Assembly: GCA_017626135.1 (NCBI GenBank)
Contig: JAGAJI010000017.1
Location: 1 to 34,666, forward strand
DNA: 34,666 nucleotides
Origin: Clostridia bacterium
Lineage (GTDB): Bacteria; Bacillota; Clostridia; Christensenellales; Borkfalkiaceae
Direction of reading: 5' to 3'
Shown: positions 14,095 to 23,617 of the stretch, one piece after another
Position numbering within the stretch: the stretch's first letter is position 1
How the letters are laid out: every line of letters begins with the position of its first letter
The notes under the pieces: model-generated
The model's input: only the letters and a program-made list of their open reading frames with translations
What the model was told of the DNA's origin: nothing
Databases searched by the model: none
Position numbers and translations under genes: made by a program

Positions 14095-14862
14095 TCAAGA
14101 AATATTCAATCGAATGTTTTGCAGGGCGTTCTTCTCCAACCTCGACACCTGCGCTTGGGAAATCCCCACCTCTTCGGAAATTTCCGTCTGCGTCTTTCCC
14201 TCGTAGTAACGAAGGTACAAAATCTTCCGTTCCCGTTCGCCGAGCTTCTCCATTGCCTCTCCCAAAGCGACCCGTTCCGTCCAGATCTCGTCGGTGTTCT
14301 TCTCGTCGCAGAGCTGGTCCATAAGGAGCAGCGTATCCCCCGACTTGTTGTACACGGGCTCGTAGATGGAAATGGAATCGGAAATGGCGTCGAGGGCGTA
14401 CACGACTTCCCGTTCGGTGGTTTGGAGCGCCTCGGCAATCTTTTCAATCGTCGCCTCCTCGTCCCGCTCCTCGATCTCTTCGCGCGTCTTCAACACCTTG
14501 TACGCCATGTCCCGAATGGAGCGCGACACGCGCAGAGAGTTCCCGTCCCGAAGGTAACGTTTGATCTCCCCCACGATCATGGGCACGGCGTAGGTGGAGA
14601 ACTTCACGCCCACGGCGATATCGAATCCGTCAATGGCTTTGATCAGCCCCACGCACCCTGCCTGAAAGACGTCGTCCGCGCCGAGGTTGCGAATACGGAA
14701 CCGCTTGACGAGGGAGAGTACCAACCGCATATTGCCGATAATGAACTTATCCCTCGCCTCCTTGTCTCCCTTTTTGAGCCGTATCATCAGCTCCTCGTTT
14801 TCTTTCGCGGTGAGCTTGGGAAGTCCCGAAGTATCTACGCCGCAAATTTCCACTTTCTGCAT
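14095..14862 (-). CDS. sigG: RNA polymerase sporulation sigma factor SigG
   Basis: This late forespore sigma factor has 255 residues. The N-terminal signature KVEICGVDTSGLP (about residues 3-15) is diagnostic for sigma-G. Region 2 contains IGNMRLVLSLVKRFRIRNLGADD and the core-binding DVFQAGCVGLIKAIDGFD; the -10-recognition helix follows (KFSTYAVPMIVGEIKRYLRD). Region 4 ends with a helix-turn-helix (TQTEISEEVGISQAQVSRLEKNAL). The start follows a strong GGAGG site. It is downstream of sigE, 105 nt away, as in Bacillus (spoIIGB-spoIIIG). In that model it has its own sigma-F/G promoter; I could not identify one with confidence in the gap. Confidence 0.97.
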   Translation of the reverse strand: MQKVEICGVDTSGLPKLTAKENEELMIRLKKGDKEARDKFIIGNMRLVLSLVKRFRIRNLGADDVFQAGCVGLIKAIDGFDIAVGVKFSTYAVPMIVGEIKRYLRDGNSLRVSRSIRDMAYKVLKTREEIEERDEEATIEKIAEALQTTEREVVYALDAISDSISIYEPVYNKSGDTLLLMDQLCDEKNTDEIWTERVALGEAMEKLGERERKILYLRYYEGKTQTEISEEVGISQAQVSRLEKNALQNIRLNIS

Positions 14863-14967
14863 ACGCTTTTCCTCCTTTTTCTATGTAAGGGGCGCTGCCC
14901 GTATCTTCCTAAAAATGCAAAACGACGGGGGCAGGTATGCGTTGAGTATGCGCAAAGCGGGGAATTT

Positions 14968-15681
14968 TTATTCCATTTTCGCGATTTCTTTTTTGAGCCG
15001 CAAGATGATTTTCTTCTCCAACCTCGATATGTAGCTTTGCGAAATACCGAGCAAATCGGCGACGTCCTTTTGCGTCATTTCCTCTCCTCCTCCGAGCCCG
15101 AACCGCAAAAACATAATCTTGCGCTCCCGTTCGGAAAGCTTTTTGAGCGCCTCTTTGAGTTGCTCCTTCTCTGCGTTCGCCTCGATATTCCCATAGACGG
15201 AATCCGCAGACGTGCCGAGCACGTCCGAGAGCAACAGCTCGTTCCCCTCGAAGTCGGTGTTGAGAGGCTCGTCGAAGGACACCTCGCTTTTCAGCCTCGT
15301 CGTGCGGCGCAGGTACATCAAAATCTCGTTTTCGATGCACCGCGAGGCGTACGTCGCCAGCTTGATGTTCTTATTCGGATTAAAGGAGTTGATGGCTTTG
15401 ATGAGCCCGATCGTACCGATGGACACCAAATCGTCGTTGTCCACCCCCGTGTTATCGAATTTTTTAGCGATGTACACGACGAGGCGCAGATTGCGCTGAA
15501 TGAGTTCCGTTTTGGCGCGTTCCCGCTCCCCCTCCACCTGCATAAGTTTGAGCATTTCCCCCTCCTCTTCCGCCGAGAGAGGCAGAGGAAGCGCCTCGCC
15601 GTTGCCGCAGACGTAATCCACGGGGAGCTCCCGTTTATAAATATTCTCAAAAAACGCTTTGACGAGTTCAATCAGTTTCAT
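14968..15681 (-). CDS. sigE: RNA polymerase sporulation sigma factor SigE (pro-sigma-E)
   Basis: This mother-cell sigma factor has 237 residues. About 25 N-terminal residues ([20 protein letters not shown]) form an amphipathic pro-sequence. The mature protein aligns from about [15 protein letters not shown], the same place as the pro-sigma-E cleavage site in Bacillus. Region 2 is [12 protein letters not shown]...[18 protein letters not shown]; region 4 is [21 protein letters not shown] start at the ATG at 15681, preceded by GGAG with a 6-nt spacer; a TTG 12 nt earlier is less likely. It overlaps the end of spoIIGA by 14 nt, so the protease and its substrate are translationally coupled. Activation requires SpoIIGA, encoded immediately upstream. 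Confidence 0.97.
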   Translation of the reverse strand: MKLIELVKAFFENIYKRELPVDYVCGNGEALPLPLSAEEEGEMLKLMQVEGERERAKTELIQRNLRLVVYIAKKFDNTGVDNDDLVSIGTIGLIKAINSFNPNKNIKLATYASRCIENEILMYLRRTTRLKSEVSFDEPLNTDFEGNELLLSDVLGTSADSVYGNIEANAEKEQLKEALKKLSERERKIMFLRFGLGGGEEMTQKDVADLLGISQSYISRLEKKIILRLKKEIAKME

Positions 15682-16450
15682 ACTCTTCTCCAAAATTCAA
15701 CGATGCTTTGTATTCTCTTCCTATCATATTCCCGGACGGGGAAAAATATACCCCCTTTTTCACCGTCCCGATCTCGATTTCTCCACGGTATAGAGGAATT
15801 GTTTTCTCCCCTGCAAACGTCGTAATCGCCATTTCATCGCATACCTGCCCCCCACCTTTCAAAATTTCTTCCCCGTAGAGCTCGTAGAAAAGCTCGGGGG
15901 AAAGAAAGCACACGGGCAAGCCGTCCTTTTTCGCCAAGTTTCCGCTGTCCAAAAACGCCTGCGTCTCCACGCACTTCTCCCCGTGGAAGATTTTACAGGG
16001 ATAAATCCGCTTATGTACCGCCCTGCGCTCGTAAAATTTCCGCACGAGCCAAACGGAGACGAAGCCAAGTAACGCAAATCCGAGAAAGACGAGCGGGCTT
16101 GCCACCTTCCTTCCGCTCCCGTATACAGCGAGGAGCGTCCCCCCGAAGCCAAAGCTGAAAATATAGAAGAAAATGCAAGTCAACGCATACCTGCCCCACT
16201 CCTTTCGCGTTTTCAGTCTCTCCGCCGTCACGAGACAGAGCAGGGCGCCCACCGTAAGTTTGAGGATAATTTTGAGAAAATCGGGCAGGCGCAAGAGAGG
16301 AAAGAGCAGGGCGAACAGCGCCCCGATCGTTCCCGAAAGACACACTTTCCACCACTTGATTTTGATTTTGGACGCGTACAGAGCCAAACAAAGAAGGGTG
16401 CCGTCGAAGAGGAAATTTTCTAAAAACGCGTATTCGATATAGAGTTCCAT
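15668..16450 (-). CDS. spoIIGA: Sporulation sigma-E processing protease SpoIIGA
   Basis: This membrane-anchored aspartyl protease of 260 residues activates pro-sigma-E at the sporulation septum. About five hydrophobic segments lie in residues 1-137, followed by a cytosolic protease domain. The catalytic Asp is Asp168 in FLDSGN, the family version of the D-[ST]-G motif. The C-terminal strand reads [19 protein letters not shown]. The start ATG is preceded by GGGGAG at short spacing. It is first in the spoIIGA-sigE-sigG cluster and would be under Spo0A control by analogy with Bacillus. Two copies of the dispersed 10-mer lie within it (15842-15851 and 16188-16197), in different reading frames. 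Confidence 0.95.
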   Translation of the reverse strand: MELYIEYAFLENFLFDGTLLCLALYASKIKIKWWKVCLSGTIGALFALLFPLLRLPDFLKIILKLTVGALLCLVTAERLKTRKEWGRYALTCIFFYIFSFGFGGTLLAVYGSGRKVASPLVFLGFALLGFVSVWLVRKFYERRAVHKRIYPCKIFHGEKCVETQAFLDSGNLAKKDGLPVCFLSPELFYELYGEEILKGGGQVCDEMAITTFAGEKTIPLYRGEIEIGTVKKGVYFSPSGNMIGREYKASLNFGEEYETD

Positions 16451-16485
16451 CGCTCCCCTATTGTAGCAAATCTTTTATCCAAAAG

Positions 16486-16515
16486 AAAAACACCTTTTGT
16501 CGAAAAGGTGTTTTT
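16486..16515 (-). terminator. Rho-independent terminator after yraN
   Basis: Perfect 13-bp arms AAAAACACCTTTT / AAAAGGTGTTTTT surround a gtcg loop, 20 nt after the yraN stop on the minus strand. It closes the asnS-yraN unit. The arms provide T-tracts on both strands. Confidence 0.92.
16498..16504. promoter_or_regulatory. Candidate Spo0A box upstream of spoIIGA
   Basis: TGTCGAA, an exact match to the Spo0A core, lies 48-54 bp upstream of the spoIIGA start, in the loop of the yraN terminator. Spo0A activates the spoIIG operon in Bacillus from sites at a similar distance. A clear -35/-10 pair is not visible, which is usual for Spo0A-activated promoters. Confidence 0.45.
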
Positions 16516-16535
16516 CTTGTTGTATGCCGTTTTGA

Positions 16536-16895
16536 TCAGTACGCGTATTTGTAATATTCGATGCGGCCGTCGGGGAAAACTTCCGCGACGTCAAAGCGCG
16601 CGTTGGGTTCCTCGCGCGTACGCATCCAGTAATACTGCGCGATTTTTCGGTAGCGCTCCTGTTTTTGCGGGGTCACCGCTTCGAGCGGTGTGCCGTAGGA
16701 AAAGGACTCTCGGGTTTTGACTTCCACGAAGGCGATCTCGTCGCCGTCCTCGACGATGAGGTCTGCCTCCCCGAAGGGGGTCCTGTAATTGCGCTTCAAG
16801 ATTTTATAGCCGAGCTTTTTGAGGTACTCCTCGACGAGTTTCTCTCCTCGCTTGCCTAAAGCTTTTTTGTGAACGTCCTGCGGTGAATCGGGCAT
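16536..16895 (-). CDS. YraN family (UPF0102) putative endonuclease
   Basis: This 119-residue protein has a PD-(D/E)XK-like nuclease core: KRGEKLVEEYLKKLGYKIL, then GEADLIVEDGDEIAFVEVKTR (about residues 42-62) with Asp, Glu and Lys at the expected catalytic places. The family is cytosolic and conserved beside rnhB, and its function is unproven. The start ATG follows AAGGAG and overlaps the end of rnhB by 40 nt, which is more than usual but leaves both frames intact. It is the last gene of the long operon and is followed by a strong terminator. Confidence 0.92.
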   Translation of the reverse strand: MPDSPQDVHKKALGKRGEKLVEEYLKKLGYKILKRNYRTPFGEADLIVEDGDEIAFVEVKTRESFSYGTPLEAVTPQKQERYRKIAQYYWMRTREEPNARFDVAEVFPDGRIEYYKYAY

Positions 16896-17491
16896 AAACC
16901 GTACTCCTTGATCGCTTGTATGTGCGCCGCCGTGCCGTACCCCTTGTTCTTCTCGAACGCGTACGCAGGGTACTCCTTGGCGTATTCTTCCATCAGATGG
17001 TCACGATAGACCTTGGCGATGATGCTTGCCGCGCCGATGGAATAGGACAGGGCGTCGCCGTGGATCACGCTCTGCTGCGGGAGCGCAATATCGAGGGTCA
17101 TATTCCCGTCCGTGAGCACCACTTCGGGCGTACTCCCGTCGGGCAATCTAAGGCTTTCAATCGCCCGTTTCATGCCGAGTTTGGTCGCCTCTAAAATGTT
17201 AATTTCGTCGATGGTTTTTTCACTCACCTCGACCATGGTATAGGCGATTGCCTTTTTTCGTATCTCTTCCGCAAGCGTTTCGCGCTTTGTTTCGGAGAGT
17301 TTTTTGCTATCGTCCACGCCCACGACGAGAGAATTTTCTTCCAAGGGCATGACGACCGCCGCGCACACGACGGGGCCCGCCAAAGGACCTCTGCCCACCT
17401 CGTCCACGCCGACGATATAGCGGTAGCCCTTTTGCTGTAAACCGTGCTCAATTTGCAATTTTTCTTCTGCGTTCCAAATTCTTTTCATCAT
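16856..17491 (-). CDS. rnhB: Ribonuclease HII
   Basis: This 211-residue protein removes RNA from RNA-DNA hybrids, including single misincorporated ribonucleotides. Active-site motifs are GVDEVGRGPLAGPV (the Asp-Glu pair), DDSKKLSE and a third acidic site in the VVLTDGNMTLD strand; the GAASIIAKVYRD helix is typical of HII. The start is coupled to rbgA: its ATG shares one base with the rbgA TGA (TGATG). A TTG three bases earlier is also possible. No clear Shine-Dalgarno precedes either, so translation probably depends on reinitiation after rbgA. yraN follows, overlapping by 40 nt. Confidence 0.96.
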   Translation of the reverse strand: MMKRIWNAEEKLQIEHGLQQKGYRYIVGVDEVGRGPLAGPVVCAAVVMPLEENSLVVGVDDSKKLSETKRETLAEEIRKKAIAYTMVEVSEKTIDEINILEATKLGMKRAIESLRLPDGSTPEVVLTDGNMTLDIALPQQSVIHGDALSYSIGAASIIAKVYRDHLMEEYAKEYPAYAFEKNKGYGTAAHIQAIKEYGLCPIHRRTFTKKL

Positions 17492-18351
17492 CAAAAGGTA
17501 AAATCGGGGTAATCGGCGGGGTGTTCGAGGGTAATTTTGCCCGTTCTGCCCTTGCGGAAATCATCCATGATTGCCTTCGCGCCGCGCTCGTAATCAAATT
17601 CGCCGCCACGGAAGAGAAAGCCCCTGCGCTTGCAGACCGTCTCGTACATGGCGAGCTTTTCCGAATAGTCGGTGATGCCGTACCGCTCGGTCAGGTTGCT
17701 TGGATACTTCTCCGCGAGCTCCCCGAGGAGCTCGAGCGCGATATCGTCCAAGTCCAAAATGTCGTCGTTGATACTGCCGATATAGGCGAGGTGACGGGCG
17801 TGATACTGATTCTCGCAGGCAGGAGGCATGGTGCCGGGGGTATCGAGCAAGTCGAATCCGCCGCATTTGAGCCAACGCACGTCGCGCGTCACCCCTGCCT
17901 TGTCCCCCGTCTTGGCTTTTTTCTGACCGCTCAAAAGGTTGACGATGGTGCTCTTGCCCGTGTTGGGAATGCCTGCGACCATGAAACGGAAAGTCCGATT
18001 CAACCCCTTCGCCAACGCGCGTTCCCGTTTCTCTTCGGTGATGGCGTTGAGTTTTTGCAACAGCACACGCTTGGTGGAAGTATTCGTCGAATCGCATTTC
18101 ACCACGTACTTGCCCTTGCCTTCGAAGTATTTGAGGAAGGCGTCCGTCTTGTTGGGATCCGCCAAATCCGCTTTATTGAGCACGTACAAAACGGGTTTCT
18201 CGCCGAATATTTTTTTCAGGTTCTGATTGATCGTCGCGATGGGCGCGCGCGCGTCGAGCACGCAGACGACCCCGTCGCAAAGATCCCGTTTCGCCTCCAT
18301 ATCGCGCATGGCTCGGGTCATGTGCCCGGGGTACCATTGTATTATTTTCAT
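17491..18351 (-). CDS. rbgA: Ribosome biogenesis GTPase RbgA (YlqF)
   Basis: This protein of 286 residues is a circularly permuted GTPase acting in late assembly of the 50S subunit. The motifs come in the permuted order: NKADLAD (G4) near residue 60, then GIPNTGKSTIVNLL (G1), and DTPG (G3). A C-terminal helical domain follows (RGFLFRGGEFDYERGAKAIMDDFRKGRTGKI), which binds rRNA in the family. N-terminal WYPGHMTRAMR is diagnostic. In Bacillus the gene follows rplS, itself after trmD; here trmD lies directly upstream with a 15-nt gap and rplS is absent. It is translationally coupled to rnhB. Confidence 0.96.
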   Translation of the reverse strand: MKIIQWYPGHMTRAMRDMEAKRDLCDGVVCVLDARAPIATINQNLKKIFGEKPVLYVLNKADLADPNKTDAFLKYFEGKGKYVVKCDSTNTSTKRVLLQKLNAITEEKRERALAKGLNRTFRFMVAGIPNTGKSTIVNLLSGQKKAKTGDKAGVTRDVRWLKCGGFDLLDTPGTMPPACENQYHARHLAYIGSINDDILDLDDIALELLGELAEKYPSNLTERYGITDYSEKLAMYETVCKRRGFLFRGGEFDYERGAKAIMDDFRKGRTGKITLEHPADYPDFTF

Positions 18352-18366
18352 GCTGTCACCTCTTGC

Positions 18367-19032
18367 TTATTTCAATAGATCGGGACGGTTTTTCTTGGTG
18401 ATGGCAATCGCCTGCTCCCTGCGCCAAGCGTCGATTTTCGCATGGTCGCCGCTGCGCAGAATTTCGGGCACGGCAAGTCCCCTATACTCTTGCGGACGGG
18501 TGTACTGGGGGTATTCGAGCAAGTTCTCCGAGAAACTCTCGTCCACCAACGACGAATTGCTGATCACCCCGTCCACGTACCGCGAAACGCAATCGGCAAC
18601 GACCATGGCAGGGAGTTCACCCCCCGTCAGCACGTAGTCGCCGATGGAAATTTCCTCGTCGATAAACAAATCCAAAGCCCGTTGATCCACCCCTTCGTAA
18701 TGTCCGCAGAGCAAGATGAGGTGCTCGTAGGCAAGGAGCTCGAACACCTTTTGTTGTTTGAATACCTGCCCCTTGGGGGACATATAGATACGGCGCGCCT
18801 GATGCGCGGGGTCGAGTGCCTCGATTGCGCTCCCGATGGGTTGCACCATCATGACCATGCCCGCGCCGCCACCGAAGGGATAATCGTCGCATTTTAAGTG
18901 TTTATCCTCGGTGTAGTCGCGGATATTGACGATATTGATCTCGATCTTTCCCGCCTTTTGCGCTCTGCCGACGATGCTCTCCCGCATGGCGGAAAACATC
19001 TCGGGAAAGAGGGTTAGAATATCGATTTTCAT
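18367..19032 (-). CDS. trmD: tRNA (guanine-N1)-methyltransferase TrmD
   Basis: This SPOUT methyltransferase of 221 residues makes m1G37 in tRNAs. It starts with MKIDILTLFPEMF, and continues with YPFGGGAGMVMM, the SAM knot CGHYEGVDQR, and SIGDYVLTGGELP. The C-terminal tRNA-binding domain ends GDHAKIDAWRREQAI and is short compared with many homologues but contains the key residues. It lies 25 nt downstream of ftsY and 15 nt upstream of rbgA. The usual partners rpsP, rimM and rplS are missing, so trmD has been separated from its ribosomal operon. One copy of the dispersed 10-mer (18763-18772) is inside it. Confidence 0.97.
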   Translation of the reverse strand: MKIDILTLFPEMFSAMRESIVGRAQKAGKIEINIVNIRDYTEDKHLKCDDYPFGGGAGMVMMVQPIGSAIEALDPAHQARRIYMSPKGQVFKQQKVFELLAYEHLILLCGHYEGVDQRALDLFIDEEISIGDYVLTGGELPAMVVADCVSRYVDGVISNSSLVDESFSENLLEYPQYTRPQEYRGLAVPEILRSGDHAKIDAWRREQAIAITKKNRPDLLK

Positions 19033-19057
19033 ACTTCACCTCGCACCTGGGTACCTC

Positions 19058-19954
19058 TTATAGGATCGCTTCCACGAAAGTTTTGGAATCGAAGGGTTCC
19101 AGATCTTCCATTTTTTCGCCCACGCCTGCGAAGATGACGGGCAAGCCGAGCTCCTGCGCCAAAGAGAACACGAAACCCCCTTTCGCCGTGCCGTCGAGTT
19201 TGGTCAACACGATGCCGTCGAGCTCCACCGCCTCGTCGAAAACGCGCGCCTGATTGAGGGCGTTCTGCCCCGTCGTCGCGTCCAGCACCAACAGTTTCAA
19301 AAAGTCCGCTTCAGGGTACTCGCGCGTCACCACGCGATCCATTTTCCGCAGCTCGTTCATGAGGTTTTCCTTGACGTGGAGCCTTCCCGCCGTGTCCACG
19401 ATGACCACGTCCGTGCCCTTCGCTTTCGCGGAGTTCACCGCGTCGAAGATGACCGCGGCAGGGTCGCTCCCCTCCTCGTGCTTGACGATACGCACCTTGG
19501 CGCGATCCGCCCAAATGGCGAGCTGTTCGCTTGCCGCCGCGCGGAAGGTGTCCGCCGCCGCCACCGTCACCGTCTTCTTTTGGGACAGGAAGTAATGGGC
19601 GAGCTTGCCCACCGTCGTGGTCTTGCCCACGCCGTTCACGCCTACGAGCATGATGACGCAGGGATACTGCGGCGGCTCCACTTCCGATTCTTCCAGAATG
19701 TCCACGAGGGTCTGACGGAGAATTTGCGTGACGTACTCCTGATCTTTGAGCCGTTCGTCGATCGCCTGTTCCTTGACTCTCTCGACGACTTCCGCCGCCG
19801 TCGCCGCGGAGACGTCCGAGGAGATGAGGAGTTCTTCGAGCTCTTCGTAGAATTCGTCCCCCAGCTTGTTTTTAGAAAATAATACGCGGAGCTTTTCCGA
19901 AATATTGTTTTTCGTCTTTTTCAGCGCCCCGAAAAATTTATCAAAAAGTCCCAT
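19058..19954 (-). CDS. ftsY: Signal recognition particle receptor FtsY
   Basis: This 298-residue SRP GTPase is the membrane-associated receptor that docks ribosome-SRP complexes. The NG domain shows G1 GVNGVGKT (105-112), DTFRAAASEQL, DTAGRLHVKENLMNEL and TKLDGTAKGG. The acidic A domain is almost absent; instead a short N-terminus MGLFDKFFGALKK may bind the membrane, as in other Gram-positives. I chose the ATG at 19954, preceded by AAGGTG, over the ATG five codons upstream. It follows smc by 63 nt, as in many Firmicutes (rnc-smc-ftsY). No separate promoter is visible. Confidence 0.97.
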   Translation of the reverse strand: MGLFDKFFGALKKTKNNISEKLRVLFSKNKLGDEFYEELEELLISSDVSAATAAEVVERVKEQAIDERLKDQEYVTQILRQTLVDILEESEVEPPQYPCVIMLVGVNGVGKTTTVGKLAHYFLSQKKTVTVAAADTFRAAASEQLAIWADRAKVRIVKHEEGSDPAAVIFDAVNSAKAKGTDVVIVDTAGRLHVKENLMNELRKMDRVVTREYPEADFLKLLVLDATTGQNALNQARVFDEAVELDGIVLTKLDGTAKGGFVFSLAQELGLPVIFAGVGEKMEDLEPFDSKTFVEAIL

Positions 19955-20017
19955 AATTTCACCTTGCATGAAAAACGGCGTATACGTACTGATACGTCGT
20001 CTTTCGCCTTTTTTATT

Positions 20018-23000
20018 TTATTCCACCGTGCCTGCGCCGAGCTTGCTTTCCACTTCCGAAAGCTTGACGGAGACGATCTTGGAGACGCCCTTTTCCTGCA
20101 TGGTCACGCCGAAGAGCACGTCCGCCTGGTTCATGGTCGGCTTTCTGTGCGTGATAACGATAAACTGCGTATCCTGCGCAAAGTTCTTCAAGTAGGACGC
20201 AAAGCGATCCACGTTCGCGTCGTCGAGCGCCGCTTCGATCTCGTCGAGAATACAGAAGGGCATGGGCTTGGATTTGAGGATCGCGAACAGAATGGCGATT
20301 GCCGTCAGCGCGCGTTCGCCACCCGAGAGCAAGGAAATCTTCGTAAGTTTCTTGCCCGGGGGACAAGCGATGATCTCCACGCCTGCCGCGAGGGGATCTT
20401 CCACGCCCTCGTAGTCGATCTGCAACTCCGCCTTGCCGCCGCCGAAAAGTTCTTTGAAGGTGATCTTGAAATTCTCGTTGAAGTCGTGGAATCCTTCGTT
20501 GAAGATGCGGAGCATTTCCCCGCGAATTTCGTCGAGCGCAGACTGCAAATCGTCGAGCGCTTTCTGCAAGTCGGCTTTCTGCGCCAACATTTCTTCACAG
20601 CGCGCACTCTCTTCCTCGTATTCCTCCACGGCGTGGGGATTGACCGCGCCCAAGATGGTGATCTTTCTCTTCAACGCGGAGATGAGGCTCGCCGCCTCTT
20701 CCACCTTGAATTCTTCCTTTCTGTACTGCAAGCACCCTTCGTAATCGAGCCCGTAGTCCTCTTCCATGTGCTGACGGATATTTTCGAGGTTGGTGTCGAT
20801 TCTGCCCAAGTCCAGCTCCAGACGCATACGCTTTTCGGAATGCTTGGTGAAGGTGTCCTGCAACCCGCTCTTTCCCTCTTCGAGGGCAGCCTGTTCGGCG
20901 TTGATCGTCTCCTTCTCGGCGGTGATTTTGGCAATTTCTTCCATGACTTCCTCGACCGCTTTTCTCTCCGCTTCCGTAAGCTCGTTCTCCGCCGCTTCCG
21001 CTTCGAGAATTTCAAGGCCTGCTTCCGCCTCCGTCTTCTCCGCCTCGACGTCTACAATCTTCTTAACGAGGTCGTCTTTTTCCATCGTCAGACGATCCAC
21101 GGTATCCTTGTGCTGTTCAAGCTGGGTCGCGATTTTGCTGTATTCCGCGCTCATTTCCTGCAAGGTCCTGTTCTTCTCTTCGAGTTCCTTCTTCAAGCCC
21201 TCGTTCTCGACCCGCCGTCTTTCGAGGTCGGCTTCCGCTGTCGCGCGACGCTTCGCGATCTCCTCTTCGCTCATGCTCGAGCTCGCTTCCTCGTCTTCCA
21301 ACTCCTTGATTTTGAGCTTCGCTTCGCTCTGCATCATGGTATAGGATTGCACGTCCGCGTCCGCTTCCGCAATCTGCTGTACGAGCGCCGTTTCCCGTTG
21401 GGTGAGGGCGGCGATTTCGCTCGTGGCGCCCTGATACTTTTCACGCAGGCGTTCCACTTCCGCTTCCGCGGACTTTCTTTCCTCTTCGCTCTGCGCGATT
21501 GCCGCTTTCAGCTTGTCGATGAGTTTCTGCTTGCGCGCAATGTTGTCCTTACATTCCTGAATCTTACGCTCGTTGGACATGAGGGAGCCCACGTTTCTGC
21601 CGCGGCTACCGCCCGTCATGGCGCCGCTCGTCGAGACGGTATCGCCGTCGAGGGTGACGATTTTGAAGAGGTTCCCGTACTTCTTGGCGATCGCCGTTGC
21701 GTTGGCGATGTTGTCGCAAATCAAGGTGTTGCCGAGCAGGTTGCTGATGACGTTATAATAGTAGTCGTCGAATTGTACGAGTTCGGTGGCGAGCCCCATC
21801 GCGCCGCGCTCGTCCAACGCACGCTTGATCTCTCTCGAATCGGGACGGGGACGCATACTCGCCACGGGCAAGAAGGTCACGACGCCGCCGTTCGTGCGTT
21901 TCAAATATTCAATGAGGTATTTCGCGTCGTCCGCCGTGGGCGTGACGACGTTCTGCATCGCGCCGCCGAACGCCGTTTCGATCGCCGTTTCGTATCTTTG
22001 CTCGGTGGAGACGACGTCCGCGAGCGCCCCGCACAAATGCTTTTTTAGATCGGGGTTGGTCTTGGCGGTGGAGAGCAATCTTCTGACCGATTCCTTATAC
22101 CCTTCCAGACGGTTTTTAAGCCCGATGAGCCCTTCCAACTGTTCGCGAAGACCGGCAAGCCGCGCGCTCTCGCTGAACAGCTCCTGGTTGAAGTCGTTGA
22201 CGGTGAGCTGCATTTCGCGCATCTCTTCCTGCTTGTCCTCAAGCTCGCGAATGCCTGCGGCGCTCATGTCTTTGAGGTTTCTCAAATCCTTGCGCACGGA
22301 GGCGAGCTCGTCGCTTAAACGCTCCTTCCGCTCCTCCACCTTCTTCAAGGTTGCCACGATTTCATTGAGCTTGTCCCGCATCGCTTCCATACGCGCCGCA
22401 AGCGAACCGAGGTTCTTCTTCATCTCGGCGATTTCGTCTGCGGTCGAAAGCTGGGATTTACGGCTCATTTCCCACTCTCTGTCAAACAGGGAGATCTTCT
22501 GCCCCAACGACTGCACGTTGGAACGGAGCACTTCAATCTGCGATTCCAGCTCGATGATGCGGCTGCCCCCTTCGGTGTTTCTCTTATTCGCCAACGCGAT
22601 CTCGTCGTCGATTTCCCCCACGCGGAGCTTGCTCGCGGCAAGAAACTCCACCGCCGCCGCGATCTGGTTGCGGTAGGTGCCGATACGCTCTCTCGTGAGT
22701 TTGAGTTCCCCGTCCTTCCGCTCGTTGCCGACGGAAAGTTCCACGCGGCGATCGTTGAGGTTGCTGAGGCGATAATCCGCCTGCGTGATTTTGTCGCGGT
22801 TACTCTCCAACTTGCGGTTGATGCGTTCAAGTTGGGCGTTGAGGGAAACGATCTTGTCGGAAATGACGGCGATGTCCTTTCTGAACTTGTTCTTTTCGTT
22901 TTCCGCGTTCTCGAAGCGATAGATATAGGTATTCGCTTCCTGAATTTTCAAAGATTGCGCGTATTCGTTGTACTCGCGCGCCGCCTCCGCCTGCTTTTTG

Positions 23001-23617
23001 AGGGAGGGCATACGGCGTTCCACTTCGTCGATACGCTGGCTGTATATGTAGAGGTTGTCCTTGGAAGCGTCGATTTTTCTCTCCACTTCCTCCTTTCTCA
23101 GCTTATAGTTCATCAACCCCATCGCCTCTTCGAAGATGAGTCGTCTGTCCTCGGGACGGGCGTTCATAATCTTTTCCACCTGCCCTTGTCCGATGATGGA
23201 ATATCCTTCCTTCCCCAGACCGATGGAGTGGAAGAGGTTGGTGATATCTTTCAAACGGCTGTTTTCGCCGTTGATAAGGTACTTACTGTCCCCGTTTTTA
23301 TAAAGTCTGCGCGTCATGGACACCGTTTCGGTATCGTATTCGGAGAAGATCTTTTTGCCATTGTCGAACACGAGGGTAACCTCGCTGAACGTCTGCGGCT
23401 TTCTCGTGACCGTACCGCCGAAAATGACGTCCTGCATATTCGAACCGCGCAGGGATTTCGCCGACTTCTCACCCAAAACCCAACGCACCGCGTCCGCAAT
23501 GTTGCTCTTGCCGCAACCGTTGGGTCCTACAATACAGGTAACGCCTTCTTCAAATCGGATCACCGTCTTATCTGCGAACGACTTAAATCCGTGGAGTTGT
23601 ATTTCTTTCAGATTCAA
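20018..23617 (-). CDS. smc: Chromosome segregation ATPase SMC, TTG start
   Basis: This protein of 1199 residues is the full-length bacterial SMC. The Walker A GPNGCGKS is at residues 31-38 in the N-terminal head. Two long coiled coils flank a hinge (about residues 510-660, with GALADVVSTEQRYE and GDTVSTSGAMTGGS). The C-terminal head has the LSGGERALTAIAIL signature and the Walker B PFCILDEIEAALDD. With ScpA/ScpB, not seen here, it compacts and aligns chromosome arms. The start is TTG, 6 nt after AAGGAG; no ATG fits. It overlaps the rnc end by 35 bp. Confidence 0.98.
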   Translation of the reverse strand: MNLKEIQLHGFKSFADKTVIRFEEGVTCIVGPNGCGKSNIADAVRWVLGEKSAKSLRGSNMQDVIFGGTVTRKPQTFSEVTLVFDNGKKIFSEYDTETVSMTRRLYKNGDSKYLINGENSRLKDITNLFHSIGLGKEGYSIIGQGQVEKIMNARPEDRRLIFEEAMGLMNYKLRKEEVERKIDASKDNLYIYSQRIDEVERRMPSLKKQAEAAREYNEYAQSLKIQEANTYIYRFENAENEKNKFRKDIAVISDKIVSLNAQLERINRKLESNRDKITQADYRLSNLNDRRVELSVGNERKDGELKLTRERIGTYRNQIAAAVEFLAASKLRVGEIDDEIALANKRNTEGGSRIIELESQIEVLRSNVQSLGQKISLFDREWEMSRKSQLSTADEIAEMKKNLGSLAARMEAMRDKLNEIVATLKKVEERKERLSDELASVRKDLRNLKDMSAAGIRELEDKQEEMREMQLTVNDFNQELFSESARLAGLREQLEGLIGLKNRLEGYKESVRRLLSTAKTNPDLKKHLCGALADVVSTEQRYETAIETAFGGAMQNVVTPTADDAKYLIEYLKRTNGGVVTFLPVASMRPRPDSREIKRALDERGAMGLATELVQFDDYYYNVISNLLGNTLICDNIANATAIAKKYGNLFKIVTLDGDTVSTSGAMTGGSRGRNVGSLMSNERKIQECKDNIARKQKLIDKLKAAIAQSEEERKSAEAEVERLREKYQGATSEIAALTQRETALVQQIAEADADVQSYTMMQSEAKLKIKELEDEEASSSMSEEEIAKRRATAEADLERRRVENEGLKKELEEKNRTLQEMSAEYSKIATQLEQHKDTVDRLTMEKDDLVKKIVDVEAEKTEAEAGLEILEAEAAENELTEAERKAVEEVMEEIAKITAEKETINAEQAALEEGKSGLQDTFTKHSEKRMRLELDLGRIDTNLENIRQHMEEDYGLDYEGCLQYRKEEFKVEEAASLISALKRKITILGAVNPHAVEEYEEESARCEEMLAQKADLQKALDDLQSALDEIRGEMLRIFNEGFHDFNENFKITFKELFGGGKAELQIDYEGVEDPLAAGVEIIACPPGKKLTKISLLSGGERALTAIAILFAILKSKPMPFCILDEIEAALDDANVDRFASYLKNFAQDTQFIVITHRKPTMNQADVLFGVTMQEKGVSKIVSVKLSEVESKLGAGTVE

